From contig DRHE01000151.1 of assembly GCA_011049745.1 (NCBI GenBank), forward strand, positions 1 through 21,285: DNA of 21,285 bases. The letters are read 5' to 3'. This document shows positions 8,112 to 15,176 of this stretch, one piece after another. Source of the DNA: Spirochaetales bacterium. GTDB taxonomy: Bacteria; Spirochaetota; Spirochaetia; SZUA-6; DRHE01. How positions within the stretch are numbered: position 1 is the stretch's first letter; every line of letters starts with the position of its first letter. The notes below the pieces were generated by a model, which was not told the origin of the DNA, ran no database searches, and saw only the letters and a list, made by a program, of their open reading frames with translations. The position numbers and the translations under genes are program-made.

Positions 8112-9423
8112 TACCGTTATTCTTTTCCTGATCCCGGCAGTGTGCCCGCTTTGGGCGGAGAACTCATATTCAGCGCCTGACTTAAGCTTATTTTTTGATA
8201 TCCATACAGTGGAAGAGAATTACGAATACAGGCAGCGTCTGAAATCGTTGATTACCGCACCGAAAGAGGAGGTCCTTAAAGCCCCTTCCCGAATATTTAC
8301 TCAAGGCCTAACCGCCCAAAGGGTGAAGTTCAGGGTTGAAACCAGGGGGAACTCTTTTTATCTTCTTTTTTTAAATGAGAAAAATCGAGTTTTTCCAATT
8401 GCCGGCAGAGGCAATTATATAATCAAAAGGGGCCTGGAAATGGGAGAATTTAAACAGATAAAGATCTTTTACCGTAATGATCCGGGATCCTTTATCAGGA
8501 TCTTTCCGGCAGGCGAGAGATCGGAAATGGATGTCTTCCTCTTTGGCAAATCCGTCTATAACAAGACTATTCTGCCCCTGCCGCTGGAAAATTTCTTAAC
8601 TCTGTCCTTTTCCAGGGTAATAGCCCTTTCCGGCTCGGTGTTGAAGTGGCCGCTTTTACTTATGCGCGGTGATAGAGAGCTTGACCGCCGGATAGAGGAT
8701 ATTATATCCCTTCTCCGGGCAAGGCTCCCCTTTCTTGAAGATACTGATGATGGGGCCCAGGATTCAGAAGGAAGTTTTGTTCTTATAAAGAATGGTGTAA
8801 AACAGGAAGATGCGGTTAACGGCGGCTTTAATTGTTCCGGCTTTACCAAATGGATAACCGATGGCTTCTATTATCCGCTTACCGGCAGCTACCTGGATAT
8901 TGAGAGGCTGAAGGTAAAGCACCTGGATTTTCGTGGAAACCGCTGGAGCCTGCCGTACGAAGAGGAACGGGATCCTTACTTCGGCCTGGATTGGTCAAGG
9001 AATTTAGCAGTTAACCTCATCACGGCCCAATCCGGAGCGAAGGAGCAGCAAAGCCCAGTAGACCCGGAGAGCGCTGACTTAAGACGTGTTGATTTTTTTT
9101 CTTATATTGAAGATGTGGGCTATCCTGTAGCTGATCTGGAAACCCTGCTTTTTGCAGCTGCTTTCCGAAATCCGGGTATTGTTTACCTGGGATCCATCAA
9201 TTCGGAGTATGGAAAAAAGCCAAGATTACGCCAACATTTTCATATAGTAGTGCTTCTACCCTATTTTACCGCTAACGGTGATTTTAGAATCGCGGTGATG
9301 GAGCGGAATAGTGAAAGCAGTATCGCCTCTTTGATAAAGCGGTACCCGGCTGACTTTATACATTTGGTCCGCCTCGATGCCCGTGGAGTATTCCAGCCGC
9401 CACCTGAAGGTGTGGTTGAATAA
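8089..9423 (+). CDS. Secreted protein of unknown function, possible papain-like cysteine hydrolase
   Basis: A 444-residue protein I do not recognise as a named family. The N-terminus MTRHFLFNTVILFLIPAVC followed by PLWA-EN looks like a signal peptide cut after residue 23, so it is probably periplasmic. Residues 75-175 appear beta-rich. Residues 246-256 read GGFNCSGFTKW, similar to the DCSGF segment around the nucleophile of NlpC/P60 and related papain-fold enzymes (Cys249). A later strand, RQHFHIVVLLPY (381-392), could supply the histidine (His383 or His385), but about 135 residues separate them, more than in classic NlpC/P60. The ATG at 8089 lies 23 bases inside the end of the upstream gene, implying one transcript. 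The enzyme assignment is inference only. Confidence 0.75.
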   Translation: MTRHFLFNTVILFLIPAVCPLWAENSYSAPDLSLFFDIHTVEENYEYRQRLKSLITAPKEEVLKAPSRIFTQGLTAQRVKFRVETRGNSFYLLFLNEKNRVFPIAGRGNYIIKRGLEMGEFKQIKIFYRNDPGSFIRIFPAGERSEMDVFLFGKSVYNKTILPLPLENFLTLSFSRVIALSGSVLKWPLLLMRGDRELDRRIEDIISLLRARLPFLEDTDDGAQDSEGSFVLIKNGVKQEDAVNGGFNCSGFTKWITDGFYYPLTGSYLDIERLKVKHLDFRGNRWSLPYEEERDPYFGLDWSRNLAVNLITAQSGAKEQQSPVDPESADLRRVDFFSYIEDVGYPVADLETLLFAAAFRNPGIVYLGSINSEYGKKPRLRQHFHIVVLLPYFTANGDFRIAVMERNSESSIASLIKRYPADFIHLVRLDARGVFQPPPEGVVE

Positions 9424-9442
9424 AGGCTGATAATTCTATATT
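9416..9442 (+). promoter_or_regulatory. Possible promoter of the HAD phosphatase gene
   Basis: TTGAAT (9416-9421) and TATATT (9437-9442) are separated by 15 bases, shorter than ideal, so this is a weak call. If used, transcription would start around 9449-9451, only 4-6 bases before the ATG at 9455, which also lacks a Shine-Dalgarno. Confidence 0.35.
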
Positions 9443-9454
9443 CTTTACCACAAT

Positions 9455-10108
9455 ATGGCGGTTAAAGCGGTAGCCTTTGATCTTGACGGCACCTTCTATC
9501 CCTATTCACGCATGTTCTCTATCTCTATTTTCCTGGCCTTATGTCATCCCTGGTTTCTCTTTCAGTTTTCCCGGGTTCGAAAAGAGATACGCTCAATTCG
9601 CCCGGTTGATAATTTCAGAGAGCTTCAGGCGGAACTTCTGGCAGAGCGTTTAGCTATTACCCGGGAGAGTGCTAAAAAAGCGATCGAACGAATTATTTAT
9701 GATAAATTTGAGAATCTTTTCCGTTTTATGAAACCATTCCCTCACTTGACGGTGACCCTGGAAGAGCTTAAAGGCGCGGGATACAAGCTGGCTGTACTCT
9801 CTGATTTTCCTGTAAAGCGTAAATTGAGTTACCTGGGATTGGCTGGATTGTGGGACTATACCCTTTCTTCTGAAGAAACAAATTATTTGAAACCCAATAG
9901 AGAGCCATTCCTGAAAATTGTTGAAACACTGAAGGTTGATCCCGGGGAAATACTTTTTGTCGGGGACAGGTACCATTATGATGTTGTCGGCGCTCGCCAG
10001 GTTGGTATGAAAACAGCTCATTTTACCCGTATTGCCGAAGCAAATGGGCTGGCGGATTTTACTTTTAACAGTTATAAAGATTTTTTTGAATTGGTGAATA
10101 ATATTTAA
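9455..10108 (+). CDS. HAD-family hydrolase (phosphatase)
   Basis: A 217-residue haloacid dehalogenase-type phosphohydrolase. All four motifs are present: AFDLDGTFYP with nucleophile Asp9 and acid/base Asp11, LSDFP (S116-D117), YLKPNREPF with Lys146, and FVGDRYHYDVVGARQVGM with Asp171 and Asp176. A helical cap of about 75 residues lies between motifs I and II, the C1 class as in phosphoglycolate phosphatase-like proteins. The substrate cannot be predicted. The N-terminus begins four residues before the first strand, supporting ATG 9455. No Shine-Dalgarno is seen. It lies 31 bases after the secreted-protein gene. Confidence 0.88.
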   Translation: MAVKAVAFDLDGTFYPYSRMFSISIFLALCHPWFLFQFSRVRKEIRSIRPVDNFRELQAELLAERLAITRESAKKAIERIIYDKFENLFRFMKPFPHLTVTLEELKGAGYKLAVLSDFPVKRKLSYLGLAGLWDYTLSSEETNYLKPNREPFLKIVETLKVDPGEILFVGDRYHYDVVGARQVGMKTAHFTRIAEANGLADFTFNSYKDFFELVNNI

Positions 10109-10113
10109 TATAA

Positions 10114-10142
10114 TTGACAACCGCGGTTGTGCGGGTTAGAAT
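10114..10142 (+). promoter_or_regulatory. Sigma70-type promoter of the coiled-coil gene
   Basis: TTGACA (10114-10119), a 17-base spacer and TAGAAT (10137-10142) make a strong promoter starting six bases after the HAD stop codon. The expected start point is near 10149, giving a leader of about 29 bases that contains the 12-G tract. Confidence 0.7.
10117..10130. promoter_or_regulatory. 14-bp perfect palindrome inside the promoter (candidate operator)
   Basis: ACAACCGCGGTTGT is its own reverse complement. It overlaps the last three bases of the -35 box and fills most of the spacer, where a bound dimeric repressor or MerR-type activator would control the promoter. No matching factor can be named from the sequence. 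Confidence 0.5.
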
Positions 10143-10162
10143 ATTATAAAGCTATTGTGCGT

Positions 10163-10174
10163 GGGGGGGGGGGG
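10163..10174 (+). repeat. Poly-G tract (12 G) at the ribosome binding position
   Basis: Twelve consecutive G residues end three bases before the ATG at 10178. They replace the Shine-Dalgarno of the coiled-coil gene and are the longest homopolymer in the window; other G runs are seven or shorter and lie inside genes. Such tracts change length by slipped-strand mispairing. The count should be treated as uncertain because sequencing also errs in such tracts. Confidence 0.9.
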
Positions 10175-10177
10175 ATA

Positions 10178-12943
10178 ATGTTTTTCTCATTTGGTAACCT
10201 TCTTACCGTCCTTATCGTTTTCATAATTCTTGTTATCTACAGACAGTTGGACCGGAACAACCGCTCATTGGAGAAGGTCAAACGGTATTCAGATCATGTT
10301 ATAAAGAATATACAAGGGTTTGTTGATGACAAGACTGCCGAACTGCGCGATATATCCATAGAATTGCAGGTTAATCTGAAAACCGGCAAAGAGATCTTGA
10401 ATAAGATAAGGGGCGTTGAGCAAGGACTTAAACAGAGGGCCGGCGATATCGACAGTATCGGGAAACGAATATCCGACTATGACAGGGTGCTTAAAGATCT
10501 TATAGACATGACCGCCAGGGTGGAAAATAACTTAAAAGGCATTCAAAGTGAGTCCCGTTTTGTAGATAACGTGGGCAGGCAGATAAAGGAGGCGGTAGCT
10601 AAAATAGCTGCAATAGAGAAATCTATTCCGGTAATAGAGGCTAATTTTGTCGAAAGCGCCAGGCAGCATCTTAACACACTGAAAGAAGAGGCTGTGAGCG
10701 ATATGCAGGACAGGGTGAATTCTATATCAGCCGAGGTAACTGAGGCTTTAGAGCAGGTCAAAGACTTCTCAACCTATATTACCCGTTTAGAGGGAAGGAG
10801 CGAAGCCCTGGAGAATGAAACTATAGAATCGCTTGAGGATATTTTCAACAATTACGAGTTAAAGGCGCAGGGTAAAGTTAACAGCCACCTGGAGAAGTTC
10901 ACCTTAAATTTGAATACCATGGTTGTCGAAGCAGAAAAAAGGATCAAAGAACAGGAACTGGTAATGGCAGAAGCGGCTAAAAAAGGAGAGGCTCTGGAGC
11001 ATCAGATATTTATTGCACTTAAAGAAAAGATTTACAGCGATGCCCGGCAGGTAAAGGAACACTGTAAAATTCTGGAAGGTAATCTCTCAGAGGCAAGGAG
11101 CATTGAGCAGGAATTGAATTCCCGCATTGCCGGTTTTACCGGTGATCTGGAAGAGTTTAAAGTCACTTTCTCCCAAAGCATGGAAAAACTCGGTAAAGAG
11201 CTGGAGGTCAGGGTCTTTGAGCAAATTGAACACCGGCTGGGAGATTATGAAAGTGATGTTGATTACCGATTCAAGAAACTTGAAGATGTGCATATCGATA
11301 TCGAAGCTATGGAGAAGAATCTCCGCCAGGTAATGGGAAAAATGTCTCTCGCTTTGAAAAAGGATTTCGAAGCGGCTTCCCACTCTCTGGAGGAAGAGGG
11401 TCAGAAAGAAAGTGAAAAGGCGGATGAAAGATTCAAGATATTGAAAGGGGAGATGAAAGAGCTGGAAGAGGAGCTGGCCGAATTGAAATTAAGAGCATAT
11501 CAGACAGTTTCTGAACAGCTTCAAGTATTTGAAGATGATTTTTTCAAAGGTTTGAAAAAGAAAAACCTTGATATGGAAGAGCGGCTGCGGGAATGGCAGC
11601 GGAGTATGGATAGCAGGATTTCAGAGATAGCTCAAACTCAAGTATCTGAAAGAGAGGAGGCTGAAAAGACAATCCTTGATCAGTTGCGTAAGCAGTATGA
11701 GGCAAGCAGGGCGGAGGTTGGTATCTGGCAGACAGAACTCAAACAGCAGTTCACTGAAGCAGAATCTGAGATTGAAGCAAAGATAAAGGGTTTTCAGAGT
11801 GGATCTGAATCCACCATTGAAACTATCCGTAATTCCTTTAACAGCGAGCGTGATGATCTGGTGCTTTCAACTAAAGTGGAAAGGGCGGAATTGAAACTAT
11901 CATTAAAGGAAATAGCAGCTGAAACCCGTAAATTGCAGAAAGAGCTGCAGGAAAAGACGGAAACCGCTACGAGAGATTTTCAGGGAAAGCTGAATGTTTT
12001 TAGCGCTGATTTCAAAAGCAGCATGCGTGAGCTGGGGGGGAATCTGAGTGATATGGACAAACGGCTCAAAGATTTCACCTCTCAGACAGGAATATTTGAG
12101 CGCGCTGATACCCTCAAGTTATCTTTAGAGGCAAAGATTGAGGAGATGAAGATCGAACTGAATGATTTAAAGGAACAGCGCAAAGATATAACTGAAACAC
12201 GCAAGCAGCTCTTGAATACAAAAAGACTGGCTGAAGATATTCAGGGCAGGGTTGCCCGCTTCATTTCTGAACGCAGAAGAATTGAAGATATGGATTCCAA
12301 CTTTAAAAAACTCTTAACAATATCCACTGATGTAAACTCTCGGATTGAAGCAGTGCACTCCAGCCAGGATAGTCTGCAGGAAATTCAGGCCAGAATACGT
12401 GAGCTGGAAAATCTGGAAAAAGCAATGGAAAATCGTTATGAGCGCCTGGAAAAGAAGAAGGCTATTTTAGAGGTTACCACTGAGGGAGTGGATAAGAATT
12501 TTCAGATGCTGGGAACCCTCGAAAAGGGTTTGAAGGAATCATCTTCTGAATTGATGGCTTTAAAGCAGGAAATTGAAATCCTGTCCACCAATAAAGAGAA
12601 AGCCGATGCTGTGGTGGATAAACTGAATAATCTGGATGATGTGCTCACTCATCTGGATGATCGTATCAAAAAATTCGAGACTTCGCGTGATTGGTTGGCG
12701 CGCACGGAAACCCGCTTTGAAAAGGTAAGCAGGGATGCACAGGAGCAGGTTCAGCTTCTACAGAGTATATTAAAGGCGCAGAGCAGCGGAAAGGAAAATG
12801 ATAAGGGTGCTCCGCCTCTAAGCCAGAGAGAGACGGTAATTAAGCTGGCCCGGCATGGCTGGTCAGCCATGGAAATCGCAAAACAGACCAAATTGAGCAG
12901 GGGCGAAGTTGAATTGATCCTTGAATTAGCGCCAAGGGGTTAG
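10178..12943 (+). CDS. Membrane-anchored giant coiled-coil protein (SpiroCoCo type)
   Basis: A 921-residue protein with one N-terminal membrane helix (about residues 5-22, FGNLLTVLIVFIILVIY), then almost 850 residues of charged, Glu/Lys-rich heptad sequence with no glycine- or proline-rich breaks. The C-terminal 40 residues form a small helix-turn-helix-like unit (ETVIKLARHGWSAMEIAKQT, KLSRGEVELILELA). This architecture matches the coiled-coil proteins conserved in spirochaetes; an envelope-scaffold, cell-shape or chromosome-linking role is inferred, not shown. ATG 10178 is chosen because the membrane helix begins at once and the promoter lies at 10114-10142; the in-frame TTG at 10127 would lie upstream of the -10 box. 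The start is preceded by the 12-G tract. It runs into pgi, whose ribosome binding site overlaps its stop codon. Confidence 0.88.
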   Translation: MFFSFGNLLTVLIVFIILVIYRQLDRNNRSLEKVKRYSDHVIKNIQGFVDDKTAELRDISIELQVNLKTGKEILNKIRGVEQGLKQRAGDIDSIGKRISDYDRVLKDLIDMTARVENNLKGIQSESRFVDNVGRQIKEAVAKIAAIEKSIPVIEANFVESARQHLNTLKEEAVSDMQDRVNSISAEVTEALEQVKDFSTYITRLEGRSEALENETIESLEDIFNNYELKAQGKVNSHLEKFTLNLNTMVVEAEKRIKEQELVMAEAAKKGEALEHQIFIALKEKIYSDARQVKEHCKILEGNLSEARSIEQELNSRIAGFTGDLEEFKVTFSQSMEKLGKELEVRVFEQIEHRLGDYESDVDYRFKKLEDVHIDIEAMEKNLRQVMGKMSLALKKDFEAASHSLEEEGQKESEKADERFKILKGEMKELEEELAELKLRAYQTVSEQLQVFEDDFFKGLKKKNLDMEERLREWQRSMDSRISEIAQTQVSEREEAEKTILDQLRKQYEASRAEVGIWQTELKQQFTEAESEIEAKIKGFQSGSESTIETIRNSFNSERDDLVLSTKVERAELKLSLKEIAAETRKLQKELQEKTETATRDFQGKLNVFSADFKSSMRELGGNLSDMDKRLKDFTSQTGIFERADTLKLSLEAKIEEMKIELNDLKEQRKDITETRKQLLNTKRLAEDIQGRVARFISERRRIEDMDSNFKKLLTISTDVNSRIEAVHSSQDSLQEIQARIRELENLEKAMENRYERLEKKKAILEVTTEGVDKNFQMLGTLEKGLKESSSELMALKQEIEILSTNKEKADAVVDKLNNLDDVLTHLDDRIKKFETSRDWLARTETRFEKVSRDAQEQVQLLQSILKAQSSGKENDKGAPPLSQRETVIKLARHGWSAMEIAKQTKLSRGEVELILELAPRG

Positions 12944-12953
12944 GAGCTATAGA

Positions 12954-14309
12954 ATGTCCATTACTATTGATTACAGCCGTATGGTGCCGGCTGCAGATCC
13001 GGAGAAAGTTAAAGACTATGCCGGTAAGATCGCGGCAATTGATGAGACGCTTAAGAATAAACGGGCGGCAGGAGATCTGCCTTTTTATGATCTGCCTTAC
13101 CGGAATACCGCTGATATTGAAGGTTATGCGGCGGGGATAAGGGGCAGGTTTAAAAACCTGGTGGTACTGGGAATCGGTGGTTCCGCCCTGGGGCTGATCG
13201 CCTTAAATTCTTCCTTAAGGAGTCCTTACCGGGATGCTGTACTTGATCCTGAGCTATATGTACTGGATAATATCGATCCGGAAAGGCTCTACCGGGTAAT
13301 GCAAAAGCTTGATCCAGCTGAAACCCTGGTAAATGTGATTACCAAATCGGGAAGCACAGCGGAAACCATGGCCTCATTCCTGATATTCCGTAAGTGGTTA
13401 ATTGATGGTGTTGGTGAAAATGGTTATCGGGATAGATTAGTAGTTACCACTGCCAGGGATTCAGGCTCGTTGCGGCAGATAGCCGATAAAGAGGGGCTGG
13501 TCAGTTTTGAGGTGCCCGAGGGTGTGGGGGGAAGATTTTCAGTGCTGACACCGGTGGGGCTGCTCCCCGCTGCTTTGATCGGGATCGATATTAAGGCTCT
13601 GCTAGCCGGCGCTGCGGCTATGGATAAACGCCTTCTAAACTCCACCCTCTTAAAGAATCCCGCTTATCTCGGGGCGGTAATGCATTATCTTGCTTATCTC
13701 TCCGGTCGTTGTATTTCGGTGATGTTCGCTTACGGTGACCGGTTATTAGATCTCGCTGACTGGTATCGCCAGCTTTGGGCAGAGAGTCTGGGAAAGCGTT
13801 ACGACCTCAATGGAATAGCTGTAAACGTGGGGCCGACCCCGGTAAAGGCTCTGGGGGTAACTGATCAGCATTCCCAGGTTCAGCTTTATAAAGAGGGGCC
13901 CGATGACAAGGTTTACACTTTTCTAAAGGCAGAGAACTTTGAGAATACTATTGAAATTCCCAGGGCTTTTGAGGGCAACGAGGCTGTCTTCTATCTGGGA
14001 GGCCACACTATAAATGAGCTTTTCAATGTTGAAGAAATGGCTACCGAAGTAGCTTTGGTCAAGGAAAAGAGGCCTTTGACAGCTATAAGTTTTTCAAAGG
14101 TAACCCCTGATGAAGTCGGCGAGTTTTTTTATTTTTTTGAGGTTCAGACAGTGGCAATTGGGGCGCTTTTTGGTATTGATCCCCTGGATCAGCCCGGAGT
14201 AGAGGAGGGTAAGCACTTTGCCTATGGGCTGTTAGGCCGATCCGGATTTGAGGATAAAAAGAAGGAATTTGCCTCTTTTACCACTGGCGATAAAGCGTTA
14301 ATATTTTAA
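12954..14309 (+). CDS. pgi: Glucose-6-phosphate isomerase
   Basis: Interconverts glucose 6-phosphate and fructose 6-phosphate in glycolysis. The 451 residues match the shorter bacterial form. Motifs seen are VVLGIGGSALG (70-80), the sugar-phosphate SIS loop ITKSGSTAET (129-138), VGGRFSVLTPVGLLPA (191-206), LWAESLGKR with Glu277, GVTDQHSQ with His306, and GVEEGKHFAYGLLG with Lys420, which together give the expected catalytic residues. An AGGAG ribosome binding site lies eight bases before ATG 12954 and overlaps the stop of the coiled-coil gene, so pgi is probably read from the same transcript; if so, its mRNA would come from the promoter at 10114-10142. Confidence 0.96.
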   Translation: MSITIDYSRMVPAADPEKVKDYAGKIAAIDETLKNKRAAGDLPFYDLPYRNTADIEGYAAGIRGRFKNLVVLGIGGSALGLIALNSSLRSPYRDAVLDPELYVLDNIDPERLYRVMQKLDPAETLVNVITKSGSTAETMASFLIFRKWLIDGVGENGYRDRLVVTTARDSGSLRQIADKEGLVSFEVPEGVGGRFSVLTPVGLLPAALIGIDIKALLAGAAAMDKRLLNSTLLKNPAYLGAVMHYLAYLSGRCISVMFAYGDRLLDLADWYRQLWAESLGKRYDLNGIAVNVGPTPVKALGVTDQHSQVQLYKEGPDDKVYTFLKAENFENTIEIPRAFEGNEAVFYLGGHTINELFNVEEMATEVALVKEKRPLTAISFSKVTPDEVGEFFYFFEVQTVAIGALFGIDPLDQPGVEEGKHFAYGLLGRSGFEDKKKEFASFTTGDKALIF

Positions 14310-14346
14310 TTGTATACCTTTAGATCTATTTCCTATTAAAAAAGAC

Positions 14347-14376
14347 TTGACTGGTGATTAACCGCCTTATTATCTT
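14347..14376 (+). promoter_or_regulatory. Possible promoter of the grpE-dnaK-dnaJ operon
   Basis: TTGACT (14347-14352) and TATCTT (14371-14376) with an 18-base spacer; TATTAT at 14368-14373 is an alternative -10 with only 15 bases. The leader to grpE would be about 110 bases. No CIRCE element (TTAGCACTC-N9-GAGTGCTAA) is present in the gap. A second candidate is the extended -10 TGCTAAAAT at 14447-14455. Confidence 0.4.
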
Positions 14377-14391
14377 ATCTTAAAGGAATTT

Positions 14392-14484
14392 CATCGCAGT
14401 ACAATGCTGGCATATGCCATCTTCGACTGCAATGGCTTTAGATTCTTGCTAAAATAACAGGATATTATGCTGTCGTAAGCATAT
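14392..14484 (+). repeat. Intergenic repeat copy A (upstream of grpE)
   Basis: Related to 19994-20067. Shared blocks are CATCGCAGT, CTTCGAC-W-GCAATGG, TTCTTGCTA-W-AATAA and GCATAT, in the same order. Copy A has about 20 extra bases after CATCGCAGT, which include the perfect 12-bp palindrome TGGCATATGCCA (14408-14419). A second hairpin, TATGCT/AGCATA with a six-base loop, lies at 14466-14483, close to the grpE start. Confidence 0.6.
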
Positions 14485-14496
14485 ACAGGTATAGTA

Positions 14497-15135
14497 ATGT
14501 CAAAACGAAAACCCAAAGAAGCTGATAAGAAAATATCGATTCCTGAAATGGATAAACAGGCAATAGATGTAGAAGAAAACCAGGAAGCAGAAACTGCAGA
14601 TATCCTGGGCTCTGACATGAGTAACGGCGATCATGCGGAGGAGCCGGATAATATAATTGGAGAACTGCAGGAACATAGCCGGGAGCTGGCTGAGGAGAAC
14701 AGTTACCTTAAAGACCAGCTTTTAAGAAAAACTGCTGATTTTGAAAATTTCAGAAAGAGGATGTTAAGGGAAAAGGAAGATGGCATAAGATATGCCAATT
14801 CCGCCCTACTTCTGGATATAGTCCCGATAATTGACGATTTTGAGCGGGCCATTCAGGCAGCTGCTGAAACCGAAGATTTTCATTCCTTTCATCAGGGTGT
14901 GGCCATGATCGAGAAGCAGTTGGTAAGTATTTTAGAACGAAACTGGAGTTTAAAGCGGTTTATATCCCTGGGAGAGGAATTTGATCCGGAAAAACACCAG
15001 GCAATAGCAATAGAAGAAACGGATAAATATGAAACAGCAATAATTCTGGAGGATTATCAGAAAGGATACTACCTGCAGGAGCGGGTTTTAAGGCCCTCCA
15101 AGGTTAAGGTAGCTAAACCGATTTCCCCAGGTTAG
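14497..15135 (+). CDS. grpE: GrpE nucleotide exchange factor
   Basis: GrpE releases ADP from DnaK and so drives the chaperone cycle. The 212-residue protein has an acidic, poorly conserved N-terminal tail (1-55), a long dimer helix containing KDQLLRKTADFENFRKRM, the four-helix part LLLDIVPIIDDFERAI, and the beta-wing that touches DnaK (SLGEEFDPEKHQAI through GYYLQERVLRPSKVKV). Length and order are normal. The ATG at 14497 has no good Shine-Dalgarno (only AGG nearby). The gap to dnaK is 41 bases. HrcA, often encoded just upstream of grpE, is replaced here by pgi. Confidence 0.94.
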   Translation: MSKRKPKEADKKISIPEMDKQAIDVEENQEAETADILGSDMSNGDHAEEPDNIIGELQEHSRELAEENSYLKDQLLRKTADFENFRKRMLREKEDGIRYANSALLLDIVPIIDDFERAIQAAAETEDFHSFHQGVAMIEKQLVSILERNWSLKRFISLGEEFDPEKHQAIAIEETDKYETAIILEDYQKGYYLQERVLRPSKVKVAKPISPG

Positions 15136-15165
15136 AGCAGCGACAAAACCGAATCAGAAATCAAA

Positions 15166-15170
15166 AGGAG
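15166..15170 (+). promoter_or_regulatory. Strong dnaK ribosome binding site
   Basis: AGGAG, six bases before ATG 15177, within AAAAGGAGTGAGTAATG. It shows that classical Shine-Dalgarno initiation is used in this genome, which makes its absence at ptsI, the HAD gene and grpE notable. Confidence 0.8.
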
Positions 15171-15176
15171 TGAGTA

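Noticed and set aside
10127..10177. An upstream in-frame TTG start adding 17 residues to the coiled-coil protein
   Set aside because: It would start upstream of the predicted -10 box and place four glycines before the membrane helix; ATG 10178 fits better. If it were real, the G tract would switch the reading frame instead.
14310..14496. CIRCE (HrcA operator) before grpE
   Set aside because: No inverted repeat resembling TTAGCACTC-N9-GAGTGCTAA was found; the palindromes present have different sequences.
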